Part shown: in pieces, positions 9,441 through 19,006 of the stretch
Layout of the letters: each line of letters begins with the position of its first letter
How positions within the stretch are numbered: position 1 is the stretch's first letter
Assembly: GCA_000697455.1 (NCBI GenBank)
Contig: JNET01026143.1
Span: 1 to 36,238 of the forward strand
Origin: Basidiobolus heterosporus B8920
Lineage: Eukaryota > Basidiobolomycota > Basidiobolomycetes > Basidiobolales > Basidiobolaceae
DNA length: 36,238 bases
Direction: 5' to 3'
The notes under the pieces: model-generated
The model's input: the letters and a program-made list of their open reading frames with translations, nothing else
Database searches by the model: none
Told to the model about the DNA's origin: nothing
Program-made: the position numbers and the translations under genes

Positions 9441-10442
9441 ATGAAATTAAATGCTACAGCTCTGCTTGGATTCTCATCGATGACTAAACTATATTCTAGA
9501 CTTTCTATTGTCCTTGCCAGACATGGCGAGACCGAGTACAACAAACCTCCTGTAAGGCTACAAGGCCAGCTTGGTACGTATACCTATGGTATTCTATAAA
9601 CTAAGGTGAAAATTAACTCATCATGCTCTCCTTTTCCCAGACGTACCACTGAACGAAACTGGTAGATTGCAAGCAAAGGCCTTAGGAACTCGGCTGAGCA
9701 GTGAGGATTTTGATTTGATCTATTGCAGTGATTTATCTCGTACAAAACAGGTCAGTCAGAGATAGGAGGAGTGTCTTTTGTTCTGATACTAAGGCGTAGG
9801 ACACTGGTAGACTTTAGAGCCTCTACTGGAAGCCAAGCCGAGCTGTCGAGTAATATACGAGCCTAGTCTTCGCGAACGGGTTAGTTGAACGGATTTTCCA
9901 TGTGGCTATTTAGATACAAGCAACTCAATTGTCAATGATAGGATGTAGGTTCGTTGACAGATTTGCTATGGTCTGAAGCCAAAACTACCATAAAAGAAGC
10001 AGGGAAAACCTTTGAAGAATATGTCTCCCTAAGCGGGGAGAGTACAGAACAATTCTATACCAGAATAACCAAATTTTGGGACACCATTCTGGAAAATCAT
10101 TTAGTGAAAAGTAGCCCAAGCAGCCACAAGGTTGACAATGAACCCGTAGATGAGTTCAAAGTCCTAGTCATTACCCATGGTGGCGTAATCGCTAACCTAA
10201 TGAAATACTTGACAAAAGAACTTCACTACTCAAACATTGATACCCAAGGGAAGGGAAATCAGAAGGGAAATCAGCTTAGCAGAAATACTGCGGTTTATAG
10301 AATCCAAGTTGATGGGATTCAAGGAAAGATATTGCTCAGTAACTGTGCTGCACACCTGGAAGATACTCCAACGCTGGATTTACCTGCACAACACAGTCGA
10401 AAACTACTCGACGATTTCGCGCAGAAAATGAACTACTATTAA
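9441..10442 (+). CDS. TIGAR-like histidine phosphatase (phosphoglycerate mutase family)
   Basis: Four exons, 9441-9573, 9641-9750, 9811-9879, 9942-10442, give 270 aa. The catalytic LARHGETEYNK motif lies near residue 28 (His is the phospho-acceptor). It is followed by LQGQLDVPLNETGRLQA, YCSDLSRTKQ, a SLRERDVG acid/base region and the second catalytic histidine in VLVITHGGVIANL. The order and spacing, with a long insert between the RERDVG and ITHGG parts, resemble TIGAR-type fructose-2,6-bisphosphatases more than glycolytic phosphoglycerate mutase. The true substrate is open: sugar bisphosphates or phosphoglycolate-like compounds are possible. A second in-frame ATG at 9480 is an alternative start that leaves the whole domain intact. 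An AATAAA lies 35 bases after the stop. Confidence 0.85.
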
Positions 10443-10476
10443 GTCTCCGATGAATCCCATATATTTGATTATGTGA

Positions 10477-10482
10477 AATAAA
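10477..10482 (+). terminator. AATAAA polyadenylation signal of the TIGAR-like gene
   Basis: AATAAA lies 35 bases downstream of the stop codon and upstream of the next promoter. Confidence 0.5.
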
Positions 10483-10625
10483 TAGATTTTGTCTACAAGA
10501 ATTAATTAAATCTCATGTTCATTTTTGTGCATTCATGCAGATAGTGAAGTAACTTGTGACGGTTGATAAATTGTCAAGTAGTGAGTGAGTCTATATCAGT
10601 ACACTTTACCTTAAAACCGCTCAAA

Positions 10626-13600
10626 ATGAACACTTCAAATGAGGAGGTAATATCACAACTACGGCCCACCGAAATATGCACGATAATATCCTTTCAAAGA
10701 CACCATAAATAGCTTAACAAAGTTCACCTTTATCTTTAACTCTGCATTACTCAACAGAAGTGACGTACAAGACAACTACCGGCAAGAAAGGCCCTGGTGT
10801 AATAGCGGTTGTTGTCAATGGCCTAACGGATAGGTCGATGGAAGCCTGGTAGAAATTCAACCAAACTTTAAGAAGAGGTTTTTCGAACTAAACACAGTTT
10901 GGTTTACCTTCATATAGCGTAATATTGTTTAAGAAGTCGAAAGGCATCATCACCATCGCTGGTACCTACCCTATCTATGAAGATTTTGAAATGTCAATAA
11001 GTAGGTCTTTACTGGGGTAAGTGTGCCATTCACCTGATATTCAACTTTCTTGTTTCTAGAAAAGACAGTACATAACCAAAGCGACGAGGAAAGCAATCGC
11101 ACTTCTGGTGAACCTGGTATGTGGTTAGAGATCTACAGCTGGAGAAGCACATACAAACAAACCTTTCTTCTGACCGTACAGGTCATTTGGTGAATATAAA
11201 GAGTAAATCGAAGCAGTTGATGTTTACTGTCAAGAATAATAAGGCTATCCAGACCATTCAGTACGAGGTTAGCAAATATATAGAAAGTGCAAGTAAGTGA
11301 AATTGTTGGATTTGTTGGATTTTGTAGTCGATTAATGGAGTCCAACACTCATTAACAGAGAGAAACAACTGGCACTCCAGTGGAAACTCACATCAATGGG
11401 TCAAACTTTACAAGATTCATGAGTTGGATGAAAGGATGGCTCACGAAAACAGTATGTAGCTTCATTATTTCGAAGTGTAAGACCTCCGAGCTCACATATT
11501 TATACTCTGTGATTTACAGGGAGAAACTCCTTGGCAGGTAAACAGTGTAAAAGTCAGGATTGCATTCCACCGCATACTTATAAATACCAACAAAGGGTTG
11601 AAGTTGAGCGAAAACAATCCGTTTGCGGCAATACCCCAGCTAACCTCTGACACTGAGTCCAAGAAAGCCGACCAGAAGTCGAATTCGGATCAAATCAAAG
11701 AAGATTATATCATGAAAAAGATGCAAGAGAGAGAAGGCGAATTTACTCTTGAAGACGACATCAAGTATTCATTTACTTCGATTCGAAACAGCGATGAAGT
11801 TGACTAACTTTCCCTCTGTTTCGGACAGATTATTTGTTGGTACTTGGAACGTGAATGGGAGACCTTCAAGAGAGACATTGATTCCCTGGTTTAAATCATC
11901 GAAACAGATAGTGAACGCAGACATCATTGTAGTTGGGTTTGTGCCTTGAATAAGTGAAGCAACGCTTTCTTCGATACTGATTTTTGTTTAGATTCCAAGA
12001 ACTAGACTTGAGCCCAGAAGCATATCTACTTAATGATGGGACTAAAGAAGAAGAATGGACTGGCAGCGTTGAAAAGGTTCTAGCCCTGATGGAGGACCCC
12101 TATGTTAAGGTAGGCTGCTGGCCCATCAATAAACAGTATGATTCAAGCTTATTTCCTATAATTTATAGCTGAAGTCCAAGCAACTGGTTGGGATGCTGCT
12201 GATGATTTACGTAAAGCAAAAGCACATTAAAGATATCGAATATGTAGCGAGTGACTCGGCTGGATGTGGGATTATGGGGATGATGGTGAGCTAGCGGTGA
12301 AATGAACACTTCATACAATTCGTGAGTTTCTTACTTCTTCATCCTAAAGGGAAACAAAGGCGGGGTCGCCATTCGAATGAAATTCCGCGACACATACTTA
12401 TGCTTCGTGAACTGCCATCTGGCTGCGTCCGTCAATGAAGTATCCAGAAGGAACCAAGACTACCAAGAGTTATGTCGTCGTTTGGTCTTCCCTTCGCATG
12501 TTGGCGCATCTCGTTACTTTGCCACTGCACCTGGTGTTGCAAGCACGGTTGGTTTGAGTAACTCTAGCGACAACGTGCCCTCCAGAGGACTCACTGTATT
12601 TAACAATGAGTAGGTCTCCCTTGACATAAATCAACCAACGTTCATAATATTGATAAATTGCTCGATTTCAGTAATCTGTTCTGGTTGGGTGACCTGAACT
12701 ACCGGATCGCTCTCCCTGAAGACAAAGTATTTGCCATACTCAAAGAAAACCGACTGGACGAGCTAATTAAACACGACCAGGTAACTTTTTCGCATTCTAT
12801 TTCAAACCAACCAACCCATTAGCTAACTGTAACGCATCTCCTAGCTGAACGCCCAAAAGAGCTTGGGCTTGGCTTTCAAGGAATTTGAAGAGGGAGAATT
12901 GCGATTCTTACCTACTTACAAATATGAGATTGGGAGTGAAACACTAACACCCAAGTATATCGAATCCTTCTTATACCATCTTGTTATAAGAACTCTAACG
13001 TTAGTTGTATAGTGAAAAAAGAAGGATTCCGTCATGGTGTGACCGAATCCTGTGGTGTTCAAACAAAGCGGAGAATGTAGAACAACTCTTTTACCAGAGC
13101 CAGAATTCCATGGTATCCAGTGATCATAAACCTGTGAGCGCACTTTTCAATGTCAAAGTAAGTTCACATTCCCTCCATTGAATAGGTACTTGACTCAAAA
13201 CTTTCTTGAATACCAGGTGAAGACGTTGCTTACGATGAAATATGAGGCAGTCAGAGCGGAGATTTCTCGTGAATTGGATAAGTTTGAAAACGAAATGATT
13301 GCAGTGATCTCAGTAACACCTCTTTTGCTGGATTTCGGTGAAGTGAAGTACAAGTGCTCTGAGTCTAGAACTATCACTGTTGAGAACGCCAGCCCGGTAG
13401 GTTCCTGTGTTGGCTAACCGCACGTGGACTACCTTTCCCTAACCCTTTTCAATGTAGACTCTTGCAGAGTTAGAATTCCAGATCAGTGGTGACGCGAAAA
13501 AGGGATCCAAACCATGGCTTTGGGTAAATCCACCCAAAGATATTCTTCTACCAGGTATTTCAATCCACTTTAAACTCTGCCCAAGGTAGTTTGATTACTG

Positions 13601-14627
13601 ACATGTGATCCTGGGTAAACTTAGGTGAAAGCAAGAAATACAATATTACGATGCTGGTGGATGAGACTTCAGCATCTGCCCTAAACATGGGGCAGGAAGA
13701 GTTAAGAGATATCATCAAAATCACTTTACAGAATGAAAAAGCGTATTTCGTTGAGGTCTACGGGGAATATAAACCCACTTGTTTTGGTACTTCCCTTGGA
13801 TATCTGTCGAAGCTTACTGGGCCAATAAGGCAAGCAAACCCGAAGGAAATCCAGGCACTTCCCGCTCATTTTGAACGTAGTATTCCATGGGAGATCTGGA
13901 GAATGTGTGATTTTCTCACCAGGAATGGGATCAAGACGGTAAATATTGACCTCCGAAAGAGATAAACAACAGTGGTATTGATTTATTCTGTACTATGTTC
14001 TATAGAAAAAGCTTTTCTTGGAGAGAGGAGATGATACCCTTGTGGCCTATATCAGAGAATGTTTGGATACTGGCGAGAAGTTTGATGACAACGTGTTGTT
14101 AGAGGACCCACCTGGCTATGATACATTGACGGAAAACACGTCACCAAATAGCGCGTCAAGTGCTAGAAGCAACAAGGGGAGTACTGGTATCTATTCGATG
14201 GCCGAGGCCTTGCTGAGCTTTCTGAGGGCTCTGCCGGAGCCGGTGATCACCTTTGAATTATACGACAAATGCTTAGCAGTAGTTGCCAAGGGGAAGAAGG
14301 CAGTCACGGATGTAAGTCCAGTCATTTATATGGTAGTGATAATAGTCAGTTGAGCTTTTATTTGACATTTAGATCTTGGAAGAGTTACCGAGAGTCCATT
14401 TGAATGTGTTTATTTATTTAACTCAATTTCTGAAAATGCTTATACAAAATGGCCCGGTAAATGATCCCGATCTTAAGGATAAATTGGCCATATTCTCGAC
14501 AGTTTTGATGAGAACTCGACATTATGAACCTAGTCAATTTAATTATATAGAGGAAAGAAAGAAAGCTGCTTTACTCACCATCTACCTAGCAGAGGATGAA
14601 GAATTTGATGAATCTCACAATAAATAA
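10626..14627 (+). CDS. OCRL: OCRL/INPP5B-type inositol polyphosphate 5-phosphatase with PH, ASH and RhoGAP-like domains
   Basis: Nineteen exons: 10626-10646, 10772-10833, 10918-11000, 11060-11116, 11182-11292, 11363-11451, 11520-11764, 11829-11936, 11992-12109, 12169-12285, 12350-12609, 12672-12780, 12845-12954, 13013-13157, 13217-13396, 13458-13554, 13625-13938, 14006-14311, 14373-14627. They sum to 928 aa (human OCRL is 901). An N-terminal PH-like region runs to about 170. The 5-phosphatase domain (about 223-545) shows FVGTWNVNG, GFQELDLS, GNKGGVAIR, NCHLAA, LFWLGDLNYRI, PSWCDRILW and SDHKPV, all intact. An ASH domain follows (LDFGEVKY, CFGTSLGYL), then a RhoGAP fold with SMAEALLSFLRALPEPV. 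The RhoGAP arginine finger is absent (LFLERG), as in OCRL. Family role: removal of the 5-phosphate from PI(4,5)P2 on endosomes and Golgi. The first exon and its AAG acceptor at 10771 are the least certain part. Confidence 0.92.
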
Positions 14628-14876
14628 GCAATGAGACAACCAACGTGCAATCAATCACAAACCATGAATTTACAAAAAAAATAGGGTTCAAAAATAGATA
14701 CCTAAAGAATTTACCCCATTCATCTGGAACCCCACATATATCCATGAATAAAAAGAAATCAGTGATGCGTGTGATGTATGGGTGATGTATGGGTGATACG
14801 AACAAATAGTGCTTGACTCTAGGATTTGTGAGTTTACCGTTCGCTTTTACCCCTTCTTACTTTGAACTACCTGAAT

Positions 14877-15059
14877 ATGGCCCCCGGACCACTCCCCAAC
14901 GACCCTTGGGCACGCCGCGAAGCTTGGCGTTATAACGCATTTTTCTCTCGTGCCAGTAACATTCGACACATGTTTCCTGGTTTAGGTATCGCCACCGTCG
15001 CCTTTACCCTCTACTGTGGTGCAGAATACTTGTTGACTAAAGACACGGAAAAACACTGA
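14877..15059 (+). CDS. NDUFB3: NADH-ubiquinone oxidoreductase subunit B12 (NDUFB3)
   Basis: Single-exon gene of 60 aa. It contains NDPWARREAWRYNAFFSR and MFPGLGIATVAFTLYCG, the signature of the B12/NDUFB3 accessory subunit: an N-terminal matrix part and one membrane helix at about 37-53 that sits in the distal membrane arm of mitochondrial complex I. Fungal B12 proteins are usually somewhat longer. The start is the first ATG in frame, with a typical MAPGPLPNDPW opening. The gene follows the OCRL gene by 250 bases and converges on LTV1. Confidence 0.85.
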   Translation: MAPGPLPNDPWARREAWRYNAFFSRASNIRHMFPGLGIATVAFTLYCGAEYLLTKDTEKH

Positions 15060-15179
15060 GTGGGGTTTTCACTTCATACTCTTTGGCTCTTCTCGACCTA
15101 CCGTTCTCTTCATAGTCGCTTACCTTCGCATGCATTTATTGGGGGAAGCTTTTCTTTCTTCTACCTTCTCGCACAACTT

Positions 15180-15185
15180 AATAAA
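15180..15185 (+). terminator. AATAAA polyadenylation signal of NDUFB3
   Basis: AATAAA lies 120 bases after the NDUFB3 stop. Confidence 0.45.
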
Positions 15186-15381
15186 CGGTCTCGAAATGTG
15201 GTCGCTTCCAAGAAAGGTTTATTTGGTTGTTGGGAATGACTTAAGGAATTATTTGAAAGATAACATTATCACAATATACATGCATACGGTATAGGTGTTC
15301 CCGAAATTCTATAACGACGAACAAGTCAAGTCGAGAGGTTGAGTAGAGAATAAGGTTAGAGATGGAGAAAGGTGAATGAAT

Positions 15382-15421
15382 GGGTTAGGGAGGGGGAAGG
15401 AGAGGGGATGGGATGGGATGG
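15382..15421 (+). repeat. G-run array, potential G-quadruplex
   Basis: The stretch reads as GGG runs split by TTA, A, AA/A and AT, ending in GGGATGGGATGG. It has at least six runs of three or more G in 40 bases, just past the LTV1 stop. In the LTV1 pre-mRNA this would be C-rich. Confidence 0.7.
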
Positions 15422-15433
15422 ATCGAAACGAAA

Positions 15434-17181
15434 TTAATCCAAATGTAGAGTAGCCAAGCTTTTAGCTCTTTGACTGAGCACTTTCTGGCGAAGTGATTGT
15501 TGCTCTTTGTGAATCGATTTACTCATCTTTTTCTCGGAACGACGGCTCTTTCTTTCCTCTTTGATTGCTGCCTTTCTAGCCTTTTTCTCCTCTGGTGTTT
15601 CTTTCTTGGATCGAGGAACTCCCTTGTTGATCTTTTCTTTCTCATCTTCTTCCTCTTGCTCCTCCTCCTCCTTCTCCTGAGTTTGCTTAGGTGCTTCTAC
15701 GATAGGGAATCCATTCTTATCGAATCTGATCTTACGGTTTGGCTTCTCCCGGATCAAGGAAGGATGGTTCTCAAGGTTAGAGTAAGTACTCAAGATCGAT
15801 TCACAGTCCCACATTTCCCTCTCTCTTTCCTCTCGAGAGGGTAAAGGTGAGATATCCTGATCCACCTTTGTGGAGATAGCACTATGTTGACTTCTCTCCT
15901 CCAACGAAACATCCAAGAAAGCCTTTCTCATAGCTTCCAATTTCTCCTCTGAATCCCCCTCCAATTTAGGGACCATCTTTTTTCCTACCAACTCGTACTT
16001 TTCCAAGAACTCATCCAAAATCTCTTCTAAATCCTCTCGTTCCGGTTTCTCTGATTCCGATTCCGATTCGCTCTCTTCCTCTGACTCAACCTCATATTCT
16101 TTCTCAATCTTGTCGAATTGTTCATCTAACAGAGTAAGTTTATCATTACGGAACATGACAGAGGAAGACATGGTGAATGCGGAGCCGATCGTTCTTCTAT
16201 CATCTTCGAATTCATCATCAGAATCATAACTGGCTCCTTTGTATCTAAACATAAGGATTAGGATAAGAAAGTGCTCGACAGTAAGATAAATTGAGAGTTA
16301 CCTTCTAATGTTGGCCCAACCAGTGGTATCTTCCTCATCCGAATAATCTTCGTCATATTCTGAGGGGATTTCTCCCTCTGCGTCCAAACTTTTAATGAAG
16401 TCTTCATCGATCGCACCATCCTCCACGTATTCATCATCCTCTAGCGCTTCCAAGACTGCTCTGAGTTCTGGGTCCATGTCTGGTTGGAGACCTTGAAGAT
16501 CTTCCGGTAACGCAGACTGATTCATTACACCAGTGGATAACTCATATTCAGAGGGAAGTACGTCTTGTGGTAAATCAAACGACACCTTCTTTTCTCTTCT
16601 AGAAGAAATAGAGGCCTATACTGGATGAATAAACTAACCAAACCCACCGAGATAAACGAGAAACTTACCACATCGTCGTCTACAAATTGAATCCCCGTAT
16701 GTTTGGTTTTCTCTTGTTTTTTGGGTGCAGCTAAGAATACGGCGTCAGGGTTTTCTCCAATGGGACGTAAATGCTGGGTATAGTCGTATTTGGAATCATC
16801 AAAGTAAACACCATACAACGCAGCTTGTCCAACACGTCTAACCAGTGAAATGGGTTCAAGTGATTAGTGAGAAGTCAACAGCGAAAGTTATCGAGATATT
16901 TACTTTTCAAGGTCTTCTTGACTCTCCTCTTGAGCGACAAGACGTCTTTCTTCTTTATTTTCTTTCTGGTTTCGAAGAGGGTTAAGTTCATTAGCACACA
17001 CGGTTTTATCTGGCTAAGTTTTCGAACTTGTGTATCTAACCTTTGCTACATTCAAGGGTACGACTTCCCTCAATACTCTGGTGGAGGCTTCACCGTCACC
17101 AGCAAGTGGATCGCGTTGGGAACGATGAACCACTTCAAAGTGACGAGCAGTTTTCCGATCGATAAATTGTTTCTTTCCCAT
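15434..17181 (-). CDS. LTV1: LTV1, 40S ribosome assembly factor
   Basis: Five exons on the minus strand, 17181-17050, 17013-16904, 16837-16669, 16588-16302, 16244-15434, give 502 aa (yeast Ltv1 is 463). The protein opens MGKKQFIDRKTARHFEVVHR and has ALYGVYFDDSKYDYTQHL, the family hallmark. Further on come PDMDPELRAVLEALEDD, an acidic Ser/Glu stretch and FTMSSSVMFRNDKLTLLDEQFD. The C-terminus is highly basic with Lys/Glu-rich helices. Family knowledge: Ltv1 binds Enp1 and Rps3 on the cytoplasmic or nuclear pre-40S beak, and its phosphorylation and release allow maturation. The first intron is only 36 nt, and its placement gives VVPLN|PDKT, which resembles the yeast sequence. The acceptor of exon 4 could be 16588 or 3 nt later. 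Confidence 0.88.
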
Positions 17182-17373
17182 ATTCTCTTGGTTTTACTTT
17201 TACCTTTACCTTCACCTCAAGGTTGACTTAACTTTTCCTTCTACCCAAGTTGGAAGTGAAAATGGTATAAAATCTAGGAAATGGAGGGAATTTTTTTTCT
17301 TTTTCCTTTTCTCAGAAAAGTAAGTTGATGTAATTAAATAGGATTTATTGGATTAATCTGCGGGTTGATTGGA

Positions 17374-18768
17374 TTAATCTACGTAAATCTTCGAGTCTAT
17401 GTGTGGGAATTCTTGATAGAAAGCGGAGAACAATTGAATGGAATGCTTCACATCCTCGGTACCACACATCTCACGGATACTGTGCATACTCAATTGTGGT
17501 GCACCAACATCAATCGTGCGCATGCCCAACTTGGCACTCAAGATAGGGCCAATGGTGGAGCCGCAGCCCATATCATTACGGACCACGAATTCTTGAAGTG
17601 GAATGGAATGGGATTTGGCCAATGCCTTGATCGCCAAGGAGGTGGCAGATGTGGTGGCGTACCTTTGATTCGCGTTCACTTTAATGACCAGTCCTTTGTG
17701 CATGGCGGGTCGATGGTTTTCCTCATGTTTTTCCGGGTAGTTGGGATGGACAGCGTGAGCCATGTCGGCACTGATCAAGAAGCTTTTGTGAATGGATTCC
17801 TCGAAGCCAGTGCTATTCTCACCACATTGTAGTCTACGCAAGGTAGCTTCCAAGAGATGTGAGTTGGCACCATAGGCTGATTGGGAGCCGATCTCTTCAT
17901 GATCAAAGAGGGTCACCATACGAATGCTAGGGTCCTCCTTCAAGGATTCTGGATCTTCCAAAGATTTGATCAGCGCATGGATGGAGCAATGAGACATCAT
18001 GAGGTTATCGAGGCGTGGTGAGAAGATAAACTCGTTTAATGCACCACCAATGGCGGATGGTTGAGTATCGTAAAGACACAACTCAAAGTCTTGAATCTTC
18101 TCTCCAGGCACTCCCAGTTCCTGAGCCAATAACTCGACCAATACCGAATGATGCTTCTCTTCCGAGTTAGCATCTTGATTTTCTGGTGCTTTGTCGTTCA
18201 AGGCCTTAACTGAGGTGGCGAGTACCGGGGTTAAATGGGTTTCCTTGTTCAAAGTGAAATTGTCTCCGGAAGTACGATCCAAGTGAATAGCCAAGTTAGG
18301 TACACGAAGAATAGGTCTTGTGATTCGAACAAGTCTACTGTGATAACTACCGTCATCACTCTCTACCATAACTCTTCCAGCAACACTCAAGTCTCTATCA
18401 AACCAAGTATGCCACAAACCACCACCATAAGTTTGAACTCCCACTTGGAGGTATCCAACCTTTTCCTTCTTAGAGATTGGCTTCATCTTTAGGCAAGGAC
18501 TGTCGGTATGGGCACCCACGATAGAAACACCGTTACCTTGAACAAACTTACCACCTACAGCGAAAGCGATAAGGGAGGACTTATTGCGAGTGAAAAAATA
18601 TTTTCCATTAGGTTTGATCAAACCAGACCAACTGTCTTTTTCCTTGATCTCCACAAAACCCGCGTTCTCCAACCTTCTTCTGGTCTCCTCTACTGCGTGG
18701 AAGGGACTGGGACTATTGTTCACGAAGTCAAGGAAATCTTCGGCGTAGGCAAGACTATCTTTCGACAT
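17374..18768 (-). CDS. DNPEP: Aspartyl aminopeptidase (M18 family, DNPEP)
   Basis: Single exon, 464 aa when started at MSKDSLAYAEDFLDF. An upstream in-frame ATG at 18825 would add 19 residues that do not fit the family. M18 metal and catalytic residues are all seen: GAHTDSPCLK (His), SPRLDNL (Asp), DHEEIGSQSAYGA (Glu pair), SADMAHAVHPNYPEKHEE (Asp), and PQLSMHSIREM (His) near the end. The length and the C-terminal YVD match the eukaryotic cytosolic enzyme. Family knowledge: it removes N-terminal Asp or Glu from peptides as a dodecamer with two zinc ions. The fungal Ape4 homologue can also be delivered to the vacuole by selective autophagy. Its 5' end lies about 240 bases from the stop of the chitin synthase, which has the same orientation. 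Confidence 0.93.
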   Translation of the reverse strand: MSKDSLAYAEDFLDFVNNSPSPFHAVEETRRRLENAGFVEIKEKDSWSGLIKPNGKYFFTRNKSSLIAFAVGGKFVQGNGVSIVGAHTDSPCLKMKPISKKEKVGYLQVGVQTYGGGLWHTWFDRDLSVAGRVMVESDDGSYHSRLVRITRPILRVPNLAIHLDRTSGDNFTLNKETHLTPVLATSVKALNDKAPENQDANSEEKHHSVLVELLAQELGVPGEKIQDFELCLYDTQPSAIGGALNEFIFSPRLDNLMMSHCSIHALIKSLEDPESLKEDPSIRMVTLFDHEEIGSQSAYGANSHLLEATLRRLQCGENSTGFEESIHKSFLISADMAHAVHPNYPEKHEENHRPAMHKGLVIKVNANQRYATTSATSLAIKALAKSHSIPLQEFVVRNDMGCGSTIGPILSAKLGMRTIDVGAPQLSMHSIREMCGTEDVKHSIQLFSAFYQEFPHIDSKIYVD

Positions 18769-18927
18769 GTTTAAAGGAAGTGAAAGAATAACCGGGAAAG
18801 AGGAGTGTATCCAAGAAATTTCCACCGATTTCGAATTTTCTCATTGATTCTCGGTATTGGGATAAGTGAATATCTTAAGATTTCGTGGGATACAATGGAT
18901 CTAGATAGGTGTATCCAGATAAGCAGA

Positions 18928-18933
18928 TTTATT
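18928..18933 (-). terminator. AATAAA polyadenylation signal of the chitin synthase gene
   Basis: On the minus strand AATAAA lies 73 bases after the stop codon at 19007 and next to a PUF-type element. Confidence 0.5.
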
Positions 18934-18935
18934 TA

Positions 18936-18943
18936 TATTTACA
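18936..18943 (-). promoter_or_regulatory. UGUAAAUA, Pumilio/PUF3-type element in the chitin synthase 3' UTR
   Basis: Read on the minus strand this is TGTAAATA, a perfect match to UGUANAUA. It sits 64 nt past the chitin synthase stop and just before the AATAAA. The PUF protein encoded at 30044-33140 has the repeat code for this class of site. Binding is inferred, not shown. Confidence 0.5.
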
Positions 18944-19006
18944 AAAATCCTGCTACAGCAAAGCTCAGTAAGAAGCAAAATTCTAAAATGATAAATAGCG
19001 AAAAAT

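Larger units (their letters stand above)
15060..15433. other. Convergent 3' region of NDUFB3 and LTV1
   Basis: Tail-to-tail intergenic region. It holds an AATAAA for NDUFB3 at 15180-15185 and a G-rich array at 15382-15421 next to the LTV1 stop. No gene is seen. Confidence 0.55.

Noticed and set aside
14862-14876. TTG start for NDUFB3
   Set aside because: Eukaryotic gene; the ATG at 14877 gives the expected N-terminus.
15497-15844. Leu-rich plus-strand frame of 115 codons
   Set aside because: It is the antisense of the Lys/Glu-rich LTV1 C-terminus; the Leu run mirrors GAG/GAA codons.
18769-18825. Upstream in-frame extension of the aspartyl aminopeptidase (19 residues)
   Set aside because: The extension does not match the family and MSKDSLAYAEDF is the typical start.
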